64,000 nt of DNA from Lysobacter sp. 5GHs7-4 (GTDB lineage: Bacteria; Pseudomonadota; Gammaproteobacteria; Xanthomonadales; Xanthomonadaceae): NCBI RefSeq assembly GCF_021284765.1, contig NZ_CP089924.1, forward strand, positions 372,001-436,000. The letters run 5' to 3'. The notes beneath the pieces are model-generated. The model saw only the letters and a program-made list of their open reading frames with translations, made no database searches and was not told where the DNA came from. A program made the position numbers and the translations under genes. Below, piece after piece: positions 9,505 to 16,354 of this stretch. Position 1 is the stretch's first letter; each line of letters begins with the position of its first letter.

Positions 9505-9653
9505 GCGATGGGGGAACGGCGCGGCGGCGCGTGGGGCGCCGTCCGCGCCGGACTTTACTGGGGCGGTGAGCGGTGGCGGGCGCTGCCGTTGCCGATCGTG
9601 GTTCAAGAGGCTTGCTGACGGGTGGCTGCCGCGCGTCGGCGCCGCGCGTTGTG

Positions 9654-9734
9654 TGGGAGCGACGTGAGTCGTGATGGTCGGTCGATGCGGTTGCGATGCC
9701 GTGCGTGGATTCGTCGCGACTCACGTCGCTCCCA
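9654..9734. repeat. Inverted pair of REP-like hairpin units (GGGAGCGAC type)
   Basis: TGGGAGCGACGTGAGTCG (9654-9671) recurs as its exact complement at 9717-9734, with a 45-bp loop. Each arm is itself a short hairpin GCGAC-GTGA-GTCG. A degraded third unit follows at about 9779-9796. Single copies of the same family occur at 42976 and, with base-pair-preserving changes, at 57082. The 9505-10049 gap contains only such repeats and the dinB leader. Confidence 0.75.
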
Positions 9735-9811
9735 TAGGGCGCTAGGGGCGGGCGCGGTGTGCGTGGTTCGTGACCGTGGTGGGAGCGCGACTTACGGCCG
9801 GCGGTGGCGGT

Positions 9812-9852
9812 AGAAGCAAATCCCCCTCAATCCGCCTCTACAAAGGGGGAAG
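9812..9852. repeat. Dispersed AAGCAAATCCCCC / AAAGGGGG repeat, copy 1
   Basis: AGAAGCAAATCCCCC, a short CT-rich spacer, then CTACAAAGGGGGAAGC. The same layout recurs at 11138-11231 (two copies), 19401-19493 (two), 19593-19634 and 38262-38308, always intergenic or at a gene end. The CCCCC and GGGGG tracts can pair into a hairpin. Confidence 0.75.
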
Positions 9853-10049
9853 CTCAAGCGAGTGCTGCTCTTTCTGCGGAGAGGATTGCGGGGCGCTTAC
9901 TTGGATGTTGAACGTCGCGTCGGCGATTCCCCGCCTTTGAAATGGTCGTAGAGGGATTTGTTCGCGCCCACTCCCGCCAAGCCCTTTCAGCACATCGCTT
10001 CCCTCCCGCGCCGCGCTACCATGCCGCCTTCGCATCGTCGCGCCGCACC

Positions 10050-11162
10050 GTGTCCGCCCCCAACCGCAAAGTCCTGCATGTCGACATGGACGCGTTCTAC
10101 GCGTCGGTCGAACAACGCGACGATCCGTCGTTGCGCGGCGTGCCGGTGGTGGTGGCCTGGCGCGGTGCGCGTTCGGTGGTGTGCGCGGCCAGCTACGAGG
10201 CGCGCAAGTTCGGCGTGCGCTCGGCGATGCCGGCGGTGCGCGCCGAGCGCCTGTGCCCGCATGCGATCTTCGTGCCGCCGGATTTCGTGCGCTACAAGGC
10301 GGTGTCGCGCCAGGTGCGCCAGATCTTCGCGCGCCATACCGACCTGATCGAGCCCTTGTCGCTGGACGAGGCTTACCTGGACGTCACGCAGACCAAGACC
10401 GGCCTGCCCTCGGCCACCGCCACCGCCGAGGCGATCCGCGCCGCGATCCGCGAGGAAACCCAGCTGACCGCGTCGGCCGGCGTGGCGCCGAACAAGTTCC
10501 TGGCCAAGATCGCGTCCGACTGGCGCAAGCCCGACGGCTTGTTCGTGATCCGTCCGCATCAGGTCGAGGCCTTTCTGGAACCGCTGCCGGTGGGGCGCCT
10601 TCCGGGCGTGGGCAAGGTGATGGAAGCCAAGCTGGCCGAGTTGGGCGTGAGCGTGGTCGCCGACCTGCGCGCCTTGGGCGCGCTGGCATTGGAGCAGCGC
10701 TTCGGCCGCTGGGGGCGGCGTTTGCACGAGCTGTCGCTGGGCATCGACGAGCGCGCGGTGGAGCCGGAACGGCCGACGCTGCAGATCTCGGCCGAGGACA
10801 CCTTCGTCGAGGACCTGCGCCTGGACGAGTTGGAGCCGCATATCCGCCGCCTGGCGACCAAGACCTGGGCCGGTTACCAGCGCGAACCCGGGCGGCTCGC
10901 GCGCACCGTGGTGCTGAAGCTCAAGACCGCCGATTTCCGCACGCTCACGCGCAGCCTCACTCAGCCGACGCCGCCGGGCAGCGAGCAGGAACTGGCCGAC
11001 ATCGCCTGCGCGTTGCGCGCACGCGTGGAGCATCCGGCCGAGACCTTGTATCGCTTGGTCGGCGTGGGCTTGTCGGGCTTCGTCGACGAGGAGGGCTATG
11101 TCGCGCAGAGCGATTTGTTCGCCTCCGACGATGCACCTCCCCCTTTGGAAAAGGGGGATTGA
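10050..11162 (+). CDS. dinB: DNA polymerase IV (Y-family translesion polymerase)
   Basis: The 370-residue enzyme copies damaged templates. Palm motifs HVDMDAFYASVEQ (D12, D14) and SLDEAYLDV (D106, E107) carry the metal-binding acidic residues. LPGVGKVMEAKL is the thumb helix-hairpin-helix, and the little-finger domain follows. I chose the GTG at 10050 (MSAPNRKVLHVDMDAF), because the frame upstream from the ATG at 9942 codes for no family sequence. The C-terminus is odd: the last residues PPPLEKGD and the TGA lie inside a dispersed CCCCCTTT/AAAGGGGG repeat. The repeat has therefore replaced the native end, and a canonical C-terminal beta-clamp motif is not obvious. Confidence 0.93.
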   Translation: MSAPNRKVLHVDMDAFYASVEQRDDPSLRGVPVVVAWRGARSVVCAASYEARKFGVRSAMPAVRAERLCPHAIFVPPDFVRYKAVSRQVRQIFARHTDLIEPLSLDEAYLDVTQTKTGLPSATATAEAIRAAIREETQLTASAGVAPNKFLAKIASDWRKPDGLFVIRPHQVEAFLEPLPVGRLPGVGKVMEAKLAELGVSVVADLRALGALALEQRFGRWGRRLHELSLGIDERAVEPERPTLQISAEDTFVEDLRLDELEPHIRRLATKTWAGYQREPGRLARTVVLKLKTADFRTLTRSLTQPTPPGSEQELADIACALRARVEHPAETLYRLVGVGLSGFVDEEGYVAQSDLFASDDAPPPLEKGD

Positions 11163-11231
11163 GGGGGATTTGCTTTTGGGGTTAGGAGCAAGAGCAAATC
11201 CCCCCTAGCCCCCCCTTTTCAAAGGGGGGAA
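11138..11231. repeat. Two dispersed CCCCCTTT/AAAGGGGG repeats in inverted orientation
   Basis: The left copy (11138-11180, running to GGATTTGCTTTTG) and the right copy (11187-11231, from GAGCAAATCCCCCC to AAAGGGGGG) are inverted and together form a large potential stem. They lie between the convergent dinB and MBL-lipoprotein genes, so a bidirectional transcription-stop role is plausible. Confidence 0.7.
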
Positions 11232-11263
11232 CGGAAGCAAGAAAGGGGGATAGCGGAAGACGG

Positions 11264-12415
11264 TTACCGCGACGCCGTGCGCCACCACGCCGACGTCGCC
11301 GGCGGTGCGTGCAGGTTCACCGGGGTGCCCATCACCGGGGTCAGCGTTTCCACGCCGGCCTCGCGCGCCAGTGCGGTGATGCGTTCCATCGGGTCGGTCC
11401 AGGCGTGCATGGCCAGGTCGAAGGTGCCGTTGTGGATCGGCAGCAGGCGCCGGCCGCGCAGGTCCAGGTGCGCCTGCAGGGTCTGCTCGGGCAGCATGTG
11501 CACGCCCGCCCACTGCGGGTTGTAGGCGCCGCATTCCAACAGCGTTAGATCGAAGGGACCGTACTTCTCGCCGATCTGCTTGAAGCCGTCGAAATAGCCG
11601 GTATCGCCGCTGAAATACAGGTTGAGCGTGGAGCTGCGGATCACCCACGAGGTCCACAGGGTCGGGTTGTCGGCGAACATCGCGCGCCCGGAGAAGTGCT
11701 GCGAGGGCGTGGAGGTCAGGCGCACGCCGTCGATGGTGGTCGACTGCCACCAATCCAGCTGCCGCACCTTGGCCGCGTCCACGCCCCATTCGACCAACAG
11801 GTCGCCCACGCCCAGCGGCGCCAGGAAATGCTCGGTCTTGGCCGCCAGTTCCAGCACCGCGGCCTTGTCGAGGTGGTCGTAGTGGTCGTGCGACAGGATC
11901 ACGCCCTTGATCGGCGGCAGCTGCGCGATCGTCATCGGCGGTGCGTGGAAGCGCTTGGGGCCGGCCCACTGCACCGGCGAGGCGCGCTCGGAGAACACCG
12001 GGTCGGTGAGCCAGAACGCGCCGTCCAGCTTAAGCAGCACGGTGGAATGGCCGAAGCGCACCAGGCTGCCGTCGGGCGCGGCGAGCAGCTGTTCGCGGGT
12101 GAGCGCGGCCACTGGCGGCGCGGTCGCCGGCACGGTGTCGGCGGGCTTGTCGAACGCGAAACGCCACAGCATGGCCGGCATTTCGCGCCAGCCCACGGTC
12201 TTGGGCGCGACGGGATTGCGGAACCCGCCGTCGCGGAACTGCGGCGAGTCGGGATAGGCGGTGCTGCGGCAGGCGCTGAGGGAGAGCGTGGTCATCAGGG
12301 CGGTCACGACGAAGAGGGACAGGAGCGCGCGACGCGCGCGGCGCCGACGCGGCGGACGCGTCGGGGCGAGGGGAACCGGCAGGGCGGCGCCGGCAGCGGA
12401 TGCGGGATCGGACAT
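11264..12415 (-). CDS. MBL-fold metallohydrolase lipoprotein (NAPE-PLD/UlaG-like)
   Basis: This 383-residue protein has a long basic N-terminus (PPRRRRARR), a hydrophobic helix and a lipobox-like LSLSAC with C49, so it is probably membrane-anchored. The metallo-beta-lactamase metal site is complete in SHDHYDHLD (H176, H178, D180, H181). Later ligands follow in YFSGDTGYFDGF and LLPIHNGTFDLAMHAW. The overall pattern (HSTVLLKLDGAFWLTDPVFSERASP) is that of the N-acyl-phosphatidylethanolamine phospholipase D-like branch, which suggests a phosphodiester or lactone substrate. The exact substrate is unknown. It starts 3 bp after the stop of the upstream GNAT gene, so it is translationally coupled in a three-gene operon. 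Confidence 0.85.
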   Translation of the reverse strand: MSDPASAAGAALPVPLAPTRPPRRRRARRALLSLFVVTALMTTLSLSACRSTAYPDSPQFRDGGFRNPVAPKTVGWREMPAMLWRFAFDKPADTVPATAPPVAALTREQLLAAPDGSLVRFGHSTVLLKLDGAFWLTDPVFSERASPVQWAGPKRFHAPPMTIAQLPPIKGVILSHDHYDHLDKAAVLELAAKTEHFLAPLGVGDLLVEWGVDAAKVRQLDWWQSTTIDGVRLTSTPSQHFSGRAMFADNPTLWTSWVIRSSTLNLYFSGDTGYFDGFKQIGEKYGPFDLTLLECGAYNPQWAGVHMLPEQTLQAHLDLRGRRLLPIHNGTFDLAMHAWTDPMERITALAREAGVETLTPVMGTPVNLHAPPATSAWWRTASR

Positions 12416-12418
12416 GGG

Positions 12419-12967
12419 TCAGACGTCGCCATGACCGGCCTGCACCGGCAGCACGTAGCGCACCGCTTCCATGCGGGTGGCGCGGCGCGGCAGGTCCAGC
12501 GCGCGCGCGGCCTCGCTCCAGGCCGGCGCCTGCCATTGCAGGTTGAGGCAGCCGAAGCGCGCGGCGGCGTCCAGCGCCTGTTCGAACAGCAGCGTCTCGA
12601 CCGCGCGTTCGCGCCAGGCCGCGCGCACGTACAGGCTTTCCAGGCACAGGTGGTAGGCGCGTTCGAGCAGCGAGAAACCGACCGTGGCGCTGGCGTAACC
12701 GACCGCCGCGCCGTCGACATAGGCGATCCAGGCCCAGGCCCGCAGCGGCGGTTCGAACAGCGCCTCGCGCAGCTCCAGCAGGCCGTCGTGAGCGTGACCG
12801 TAAGGCAGGCGTTCGAAGGCGGTGTGCTGCGCGTGTTCGGCGCACAGCTCCAGCAAGGCGGGCAGGTCGTCCGGTTGCGCCGCGCGCGCATGCGGCGCCG
12901 CCGGCACCAGGGCCAGCGCGACGCGTGCGGCCTCGTGCGCCGAAGCCAAACCGGCACCGGCGCTCAT
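12419..12967 (-). CDS. GNAT-family N-acetyltransferase
   Basis: A 182-residue protein with the GNAT core order: the N-terminal segment ARAAQPDDLPALLELCAEHA, the strand WAWIAYVDGAAVGYASA, then LCLESLYVRAAWRERAVETLLFEQAL. That last segment corresponds to motif A, although the usual R/Q-x-x-G-x-G/A loop is modified to RERAVE. The C-terminal strand is LNLQWQAPAW. The acceptor substrate cannot be told. Its ATG overlaps the TGA of the upstream lipoprotein gene (ATGA), and its own stop is 3 bp before the MBL gene, so the three form one tight operon. Confidence 0.8.
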   Translation of the reverse strand: MSAGAGLASAHEAARVALALVPAAPHARAAQPDDLPALLELCAEHAQHTAFERLPYGHAHDGLLELREALFEPPLRAWAWIAYVDGAAVGYASATVGFSLLERAYHLCLESLYVRAAWRERAVETLLFEQALDAAARFGCLNLQWQAPAWSEAARALDLPRRATRMEAVRYVLPVQAGHGDV

Positions 12968-13314
12968 ACCTCCGCCCCCAGGTCGACGACGGCGCTGTCG
13001 GCGTCGGCGCACTGGCGCGCGTCGCGACGGCCGCGGACCTGCTGCAGGCGCTGTTCGGCGTCCGACAGCGCCGACTGCGCGGAGGCGTAGCGCACGGCGA
13101 CGGCGACCGGCAGCATCGCCTTCCAGGCGCCGCTGCGGGCGCGCAGGGCGGCCTCGCGGGTGCGCTCGCTGGCCGCCTGTTCGCGGGCCAGGCCGTCGCA
13201 ATCCAAGTCGGCGATGTCGGCCAGCGGGGTGGGGCTGCGCGGGATGGAGGCGCAGCCTGCGAGCAGCGCCGGGGTTACGATCAGGGCCATGACGGGACGT
13301 GACGATGCGGGCAC
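12964..13314 (-). CDS. Small predicted lipoprotein with coiled-coil segment
   Basis: A 116-residue protein starting at a GTG (13314) preceded by GGAG at a 7-bp spacing. That start adds an arginine to the signal segment and is therefore preferred over the ATG at 13290. The lipobox is LLAGC with C21. The mature part is mainly helical and Ala/Arg/Glu-rich (AREQAASERTREAALRAR, AQSALSDAEQRLQQVRGRRD). No catalytic motif is visible. It is the first gene of the lipoprotein-GNAT-MBL operon and is transcribed divergently from the PmrA-like two-component system, sharing the promoter region with its two PmrA-type boxes. Confidence 0.7.
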   Translation of the reverse strand: MPASSRPVMALIVTPALLAGCASIPRSPTPLADIADLDCDGLAREQAASERTREAALRARSGAWKAMLPVAVAVRYASAQSALSDAEQRLQQVRGRRDARQCADADSAVVDLGAEV

Positions 13315-13377
13315 GACGATCTCCGTTCGATGCGGCCCGTGGGGTAGGCCGGTGTGCAGGGATGCTGCGCGCCGGCT

Positions 13378-13394
13378 TTTAAGAAGTTTTTAAG
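13378..13394 (+). promoter_or_regulatory. PmrA-type direct-repeat box 1
   Basis: TTTAAG-AAGTT-TTTAAG fits the PmrA/BasR consensus YTTAAK-N5-YTTAAK at every defined position. It lies 120 bp before the response regulator ATG and 64 bp before the divergent lipoprotein gene. Autoregulation is likely but inferred. Confidence 0.65.
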
Positions 13395-13429
13395 TGGCGT
13401 AAAAATCCGCTGAACGCGTCGCGCGCCGG

Positions 13430-13446
13430 TTTAAGAACTTCTTAAT
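13430..13446 (+). promoter_or_regulatory. PmrA-type direct-repeat box 2
   Basis: TTTAAG-AACTT-CTTAAT also fits YTTAAK-N5-YTTAAK, 35 bp after box 1 and 68 bp before the regulator start. Two half-site pairs in one promoter suggest cooperative binding by the regulator encoded next door. Confidence 0.6.
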
Positions 13447-13514
13447 CGCGCACGCGCACGATGCGTCCGGATCGCTTGCCGCTCGCTCTGCCTCTACCGG
13501 AACCCGTTGCCGCC

Positions 13515-14180
13515 ATGAACATCCTGCTGGTCGAAGACGACGTCATGCTCGGCGAGGCGGTGCGCGACGGCCTGCGTCAGCACGGTTTCAAGGTCGATTG
13601 GGTCGGCGACGCCGCCCTGGCCAAGACCGCGCTGGTCGATCACGGCTACGCCGCCGTGCTGCTGGACCTGGGCCTGCCCGGCAGCTCCGGCCTGAGCGTG
13701 CTGTCGGTGCTGCGCGGGCGCTACGACGCCACCCCGGTGCTGATCCTGACCGCGCGCGACAAGCTCAGCGACCGCATCGTCGGCCTGGACGCGGGCGCCG
13801 ACGACTACATCGTCAAACCGTTCCAGCCCGACGAGCTGTACGCGCGCCTGCGCGCGGTGATGCGGCGCAGCCAGGGCCGGGTCTCGCCGGTGCTCAGCTA
13901 CGGCGGCCTGGTGCTGAACCCGGCCCGGCGCGAGGTCACCCGCGACGGCGAACCGGTGGCCTTGAGCGCGCACGAGTTCCGCACCCTGATGCTGCTGATG
14001 GAACGCCAGGGCCGCGTGGTCACCCGCGAACAGCTGGAGGAAGCGGTGTACGGCAGTTCCGGCACCATCGAAAGCAACACCATCGCCGTCTACGTGCACC
14101 AGCTGCGGCGCAAGCTCGGCGATCAGGTCATCGCCACCGTGCACGGCTACGGCTACCGCATCGGCGGCGCGCAGGCATGA
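13515..14180 (+). CDS. OmpR-family response regulator, PmrA/QseB-like
   Basis: 221 residues. Receiver domain: the acidic pocket is EDD at residues 7-9, the phospho-acceptor is D51 (VLLDLGLPG), and the conserved Lys is in DDYIVKPF. A winged-helix OmpR DNA-binding domain follows (LSAHEFRTLMLLMERQG, then VYVHQLRRKLG and VHGYGYRIG). I took the ATG at 13515 because homologous sequence begins there (MNILLVEDD). Its stop overlaps the start of the sensor kinase gene (ATGA). The promoter contains two PmrA-type boxes, so it is probably autoregulated. The sub-family call (PmrA/QseB) rests on the sequence style and these boxes. Confidence 0.9.
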   Translation: MNILLVEDDVMLGEAVRDGLRQHGFKVDWVGDAALAKTALVDHGYAAVLLDLGLPGSSGLSVLSVLRGRYDATPVLILTARDKLSDRIVGLDAGADDYIVKPFQPDELYARLRAVMRRSQGRVSPVLSYGGLVLNPARREVTRDGEPVALSAHEFRTLMLLMERQGRVVTREQLEEAVYGSSGTIESNTIAVYVHQLRRKLGDQVIATVHGYGYRIGGAQA

Positions 14181-15553
14181 GGACGCGTTCGCTGCGCTGG
14201 CGCCTGACCTGGGTGCTGCTGAAGGCGGTGATGGTGGCTTGGCTGGTATGGATGGGCTGCCAGGTCTGGCAGCAGCGCAGCGAGCGCACCGGGCTGTGGG
14301 ACGCCTCGCTGCGGGTGATATCCGAACAGATCCTGGGCTCGATGCCCGACGGTCTGGAGCGCCTGCCCGCGGCGCCGCACACGCCGCAACCGGGCACGCG
14401 CGATTGGAAGATGAGTTTCCAGGTGTGGGTGGGCGGCCGCAACGTGGTGCATTCGGCGGCGGCGCCCGCTGAAGCGCTCAAGCCGGACTTCCGCGACGGT
14501 TTCGCCACCCGCGTGATCGACGGCGAGCGTTGGCGCGTCTACAGCCTCACCGACGCGCGCCGCGGCATCACCGTGCAGGTCGGCCGCTCCAAGTACCAGA
14601 TCGTCAGCGAAATGCGCGGCTGGATCGCCTGGAGCATGCTGGCCGCGGCGCTGATCTTCGTGCTGTTCGGCATCGCCGTGTGGGGCGTGATCGGCCGCTC
14701 GCTGCGGCCGCTGACGGCGTTGCGCAACACCCTGCTGCAACGCAAGCCGCTGGATCTCACGCCGCTGGCCGCGCCGGGCCTGCCCAGCGAGTTCCGGCCG
14801 CTGGTGGACGCCTTCAACGCCCAGCTGGAACGCGTGGACAGCGCGGTCCAGCACGAGCGCCGCTTCATCGCCGACGCCGCCCACGAGCTGCGCACGCCGC
14901 TGGCGGTGCTGACCGCGCACGCCGACCTGGCCCTGCGCGCGGACACCATCGAGGAGAAGGACGCCGCGCTGCGGCGCCTGAGCGCCGGCGTGCAGCGCAG
15001 CGCGCGGCTGTCGGAGCAGCTGCTGGATCTGGCGCGCCTGGACGCCGGCGTGGACGCGCCGCCGCTGCTGCCGGTGTCGCTGTCGGAACTGGTGGTGCTG
15101 GTGGTGCGCGATTTCGAGACCCTGGCGCGCGACCGCCGTCAGCGCGTCACCTTGCAATCGGAGCCCTGCACCATCCTGGGCGACGTCGACCAGCTCGGCA
15201 TCCTGCTGCGCAACCTGATCGACAACGCGGTGCGCTACGCGGGCATGGACGGACAGGTGTCGGTGTCGTGCCTGCATGCGGTGCGCGACGGCGTGGCCGG
15301 AGTCGAGCTGCGCGTGGCCGACAACGGGCCGGGCGTGCCCGAGGCCGACCGCAACCGCATCTTCGACCGCTTCTTCCGCGTCCCGGGCCAGTCCACGCCC
15401 GGCCGCGCCGACAGCGGCAGCGGCATCGGCTTGTCGCTGGTGGCGCGCATCGCGCAGATCCACGACGCCCGCCTCCATCCCTGCGACGGCATCGACGGCG
15501 GCGGCTTCTGCATCGCCGTGTTCTTCCCCTGCGCGCCCGAGCCGGCGGCCTGA
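14177..15553 (+). CDS. Sensor histidine kinase, PmrB/QseC-like
   Basis: 458 residues. Two membrane helices (about 13-33 and 149-173) enclose a periplasmic sensor region of about 115 residues, of the 2CSK N-terminal type (GLWDASLRVISEQIL). A HAMP-like linker, the HisKA H-box FIADAAHELRTPL (H236), the N box LIDNAVRYA, and the G boxes VADNGPGVPEADRNRIFDRFFR and GSGIGLSLV follow, all intact. It phosphorylates the overlapping response regulator. No Glu-rich ferric-iron loop like that of enteric PmrB is obvious, so the signal is unknown. Confidence 0.9.
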   Translation: MRTRSLRWRLTWVLLKAVMVAWLVWMGCQVWQQRSERTGLWDASLRVISEQILGSMPDGLERLPAAPHTPQPGTRDWKMSFQVWVGGRNVVHSAAAPAEALKPDFRDGFATRVIDGERWRVYSLTDARRGITVQVGRSKYQIVSEMRGWIAWSMLAAALIFVLFGIAVWGVIGRSLRPLTALRNTLLQRKPLDLTPLAAPGLPSEFRPLVDAFNAQLERVDSAVQHERRFIADAAHELRTPLAVLTAHADLALRADTIEEKDAALRRLSAGVQRSARLSEQLLDLARLDAGVDAPPLLPVSLSELVVLVVRDFETLARDRRQRVTLQSEPCTILGDVDQLGILLRNLIDNAVRYAGMDGQVSVSCLHAVRDGVAGVELRVADNGPGVPEADRNRIFDRFFRVPGQSTPGRADSGSGIGLSLVARIAQIHDARLHPCDGIDGGGFCIAVFFPCAPEPAA

Positions 15554-15653
15554 GTCCGCAATCCAGAATCCGCAATCCAGGCTACTGACAGCAGGCTGGC
15601 AGTAGCCCGGGCGCAGTCTGTGCCGGTGCGATCGGCACGGGTGGGGCGCGAGC

Positions 15654-16253
15654 ATGGACCGGCAACGACGACGAATCCTGCAGTGGGGCGTGGCCGCCCA
15701 GGCGATGGCGCTGTCCGCCGCGCTGCCCGCGACCGCGCTGGCGCACACCGACCCCACTCCAGCGACAGGACGCAACGCCATGCCCGAACACGACGGCCGC
15801 CACGATTTCGACTTCTACCACGGGCGCTGGCAGGTCAAGAACCGCCGTCTCAAGGAGCGCCTGGCCGGCAGCGACGAGTGGATCGAGTTCGACGCCATCG
15901 ACGAATGCAAGCCCGTGCTGGGCGGCATCGGCAGCATGGACCGCTACACCACCGACTGGGGCGGCGGCATCGTCGGCATGGCGTTGCGCCTGTACCGGCC
16001 GCAGACGCGGCAGTGGTACGTGTACTGGGCCAGCGACCGCGACGGCGTGCTCGAACCGCCGCTGATCGGCGCCTTCCGCGACGGCGTCGGCGTGTTCGAA
16101 GGTCAGGAAGCGCACCAGGGCCGGATGCTGCCCTCGCGCGCGGTCTGGTCGGACATCACCGCCGACAGCCTGCGCTGGGAACAGGCGCTGTCGCCCGACG
16201 GCGGCCAGACCTGGGAGACCAACTGGGTCATGCATATGCGCCGCCTGGCCTGA
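15654..16253 (+). CDS. Exported lipocalin-like protein of an uncharacterised DUF1579-type family
   Basis: From ATG 15654 the 199 residues begin with a twin-arginine-like segment (MDRQRRRILQWGVAAQA) and a hydrophobic stretch ending in ATALA, suggesting Tat or Sec export. A second ATG at 15780, with AGGA in front, would give a cytosolic form starting MPEHDGRHDFDF. The body (HDFDFYHGRWQVKNRRLKERL, YTTDWGGGIVGMALRLY, WYVYWASDRDGVLEPPLIG, TWETNWVMHMRRL) is a beta-rich sequence closely similar to the N-terminal half of the next gene. The two are therefore tandem paralogues. The function is unknown. Confidence 0.7.
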   Translation: MDRQRRRILQWGVAAQAMALSAALPATALAHTDPTPATGRNAMPEHDGRHDFDFYHGRWQVKNRRLKERLAGSDEWIEFDAIDECKPVLGGIGSMDRYTTDWGGGIVGMALRLYRPQTRQWYVYWASDRDGVLEPPLIGAFRDGVGVFEGQEAHQGRMLPSRAVWSDITADSLRWEQALSPDGGQTWETNWVMHMRRLA

Positions 16254-16261
16254 GCGCCTCG

Positions 16262-16315
16262 ATCCATCCGAACGCGCTCCACCCGAACGCGATCCAACCG
16301 AATGCGATCCACCCC
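16262..16315. repeat. Short 15-bp tandem repeat between paralogous genes
   Basis: ATCCATCCGAACGCG, CTCCACCCGAACGCG, ATCCAACCGAATGCG and a partial ATCCACCCC follow one another without spacer, in the 100-bp gap between the two paralogues. Confidence 0.75.
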
Positions 16316-16354
16316 GTCTACACCCAGGCGCGCGCCGCGCGCAGCGAGACAGTC

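Noticed and set aside
9505..10049. Small open frames in the REP cluster before dinB
   Set aside because: They read through repeat hairpins and show no protein-like composition.
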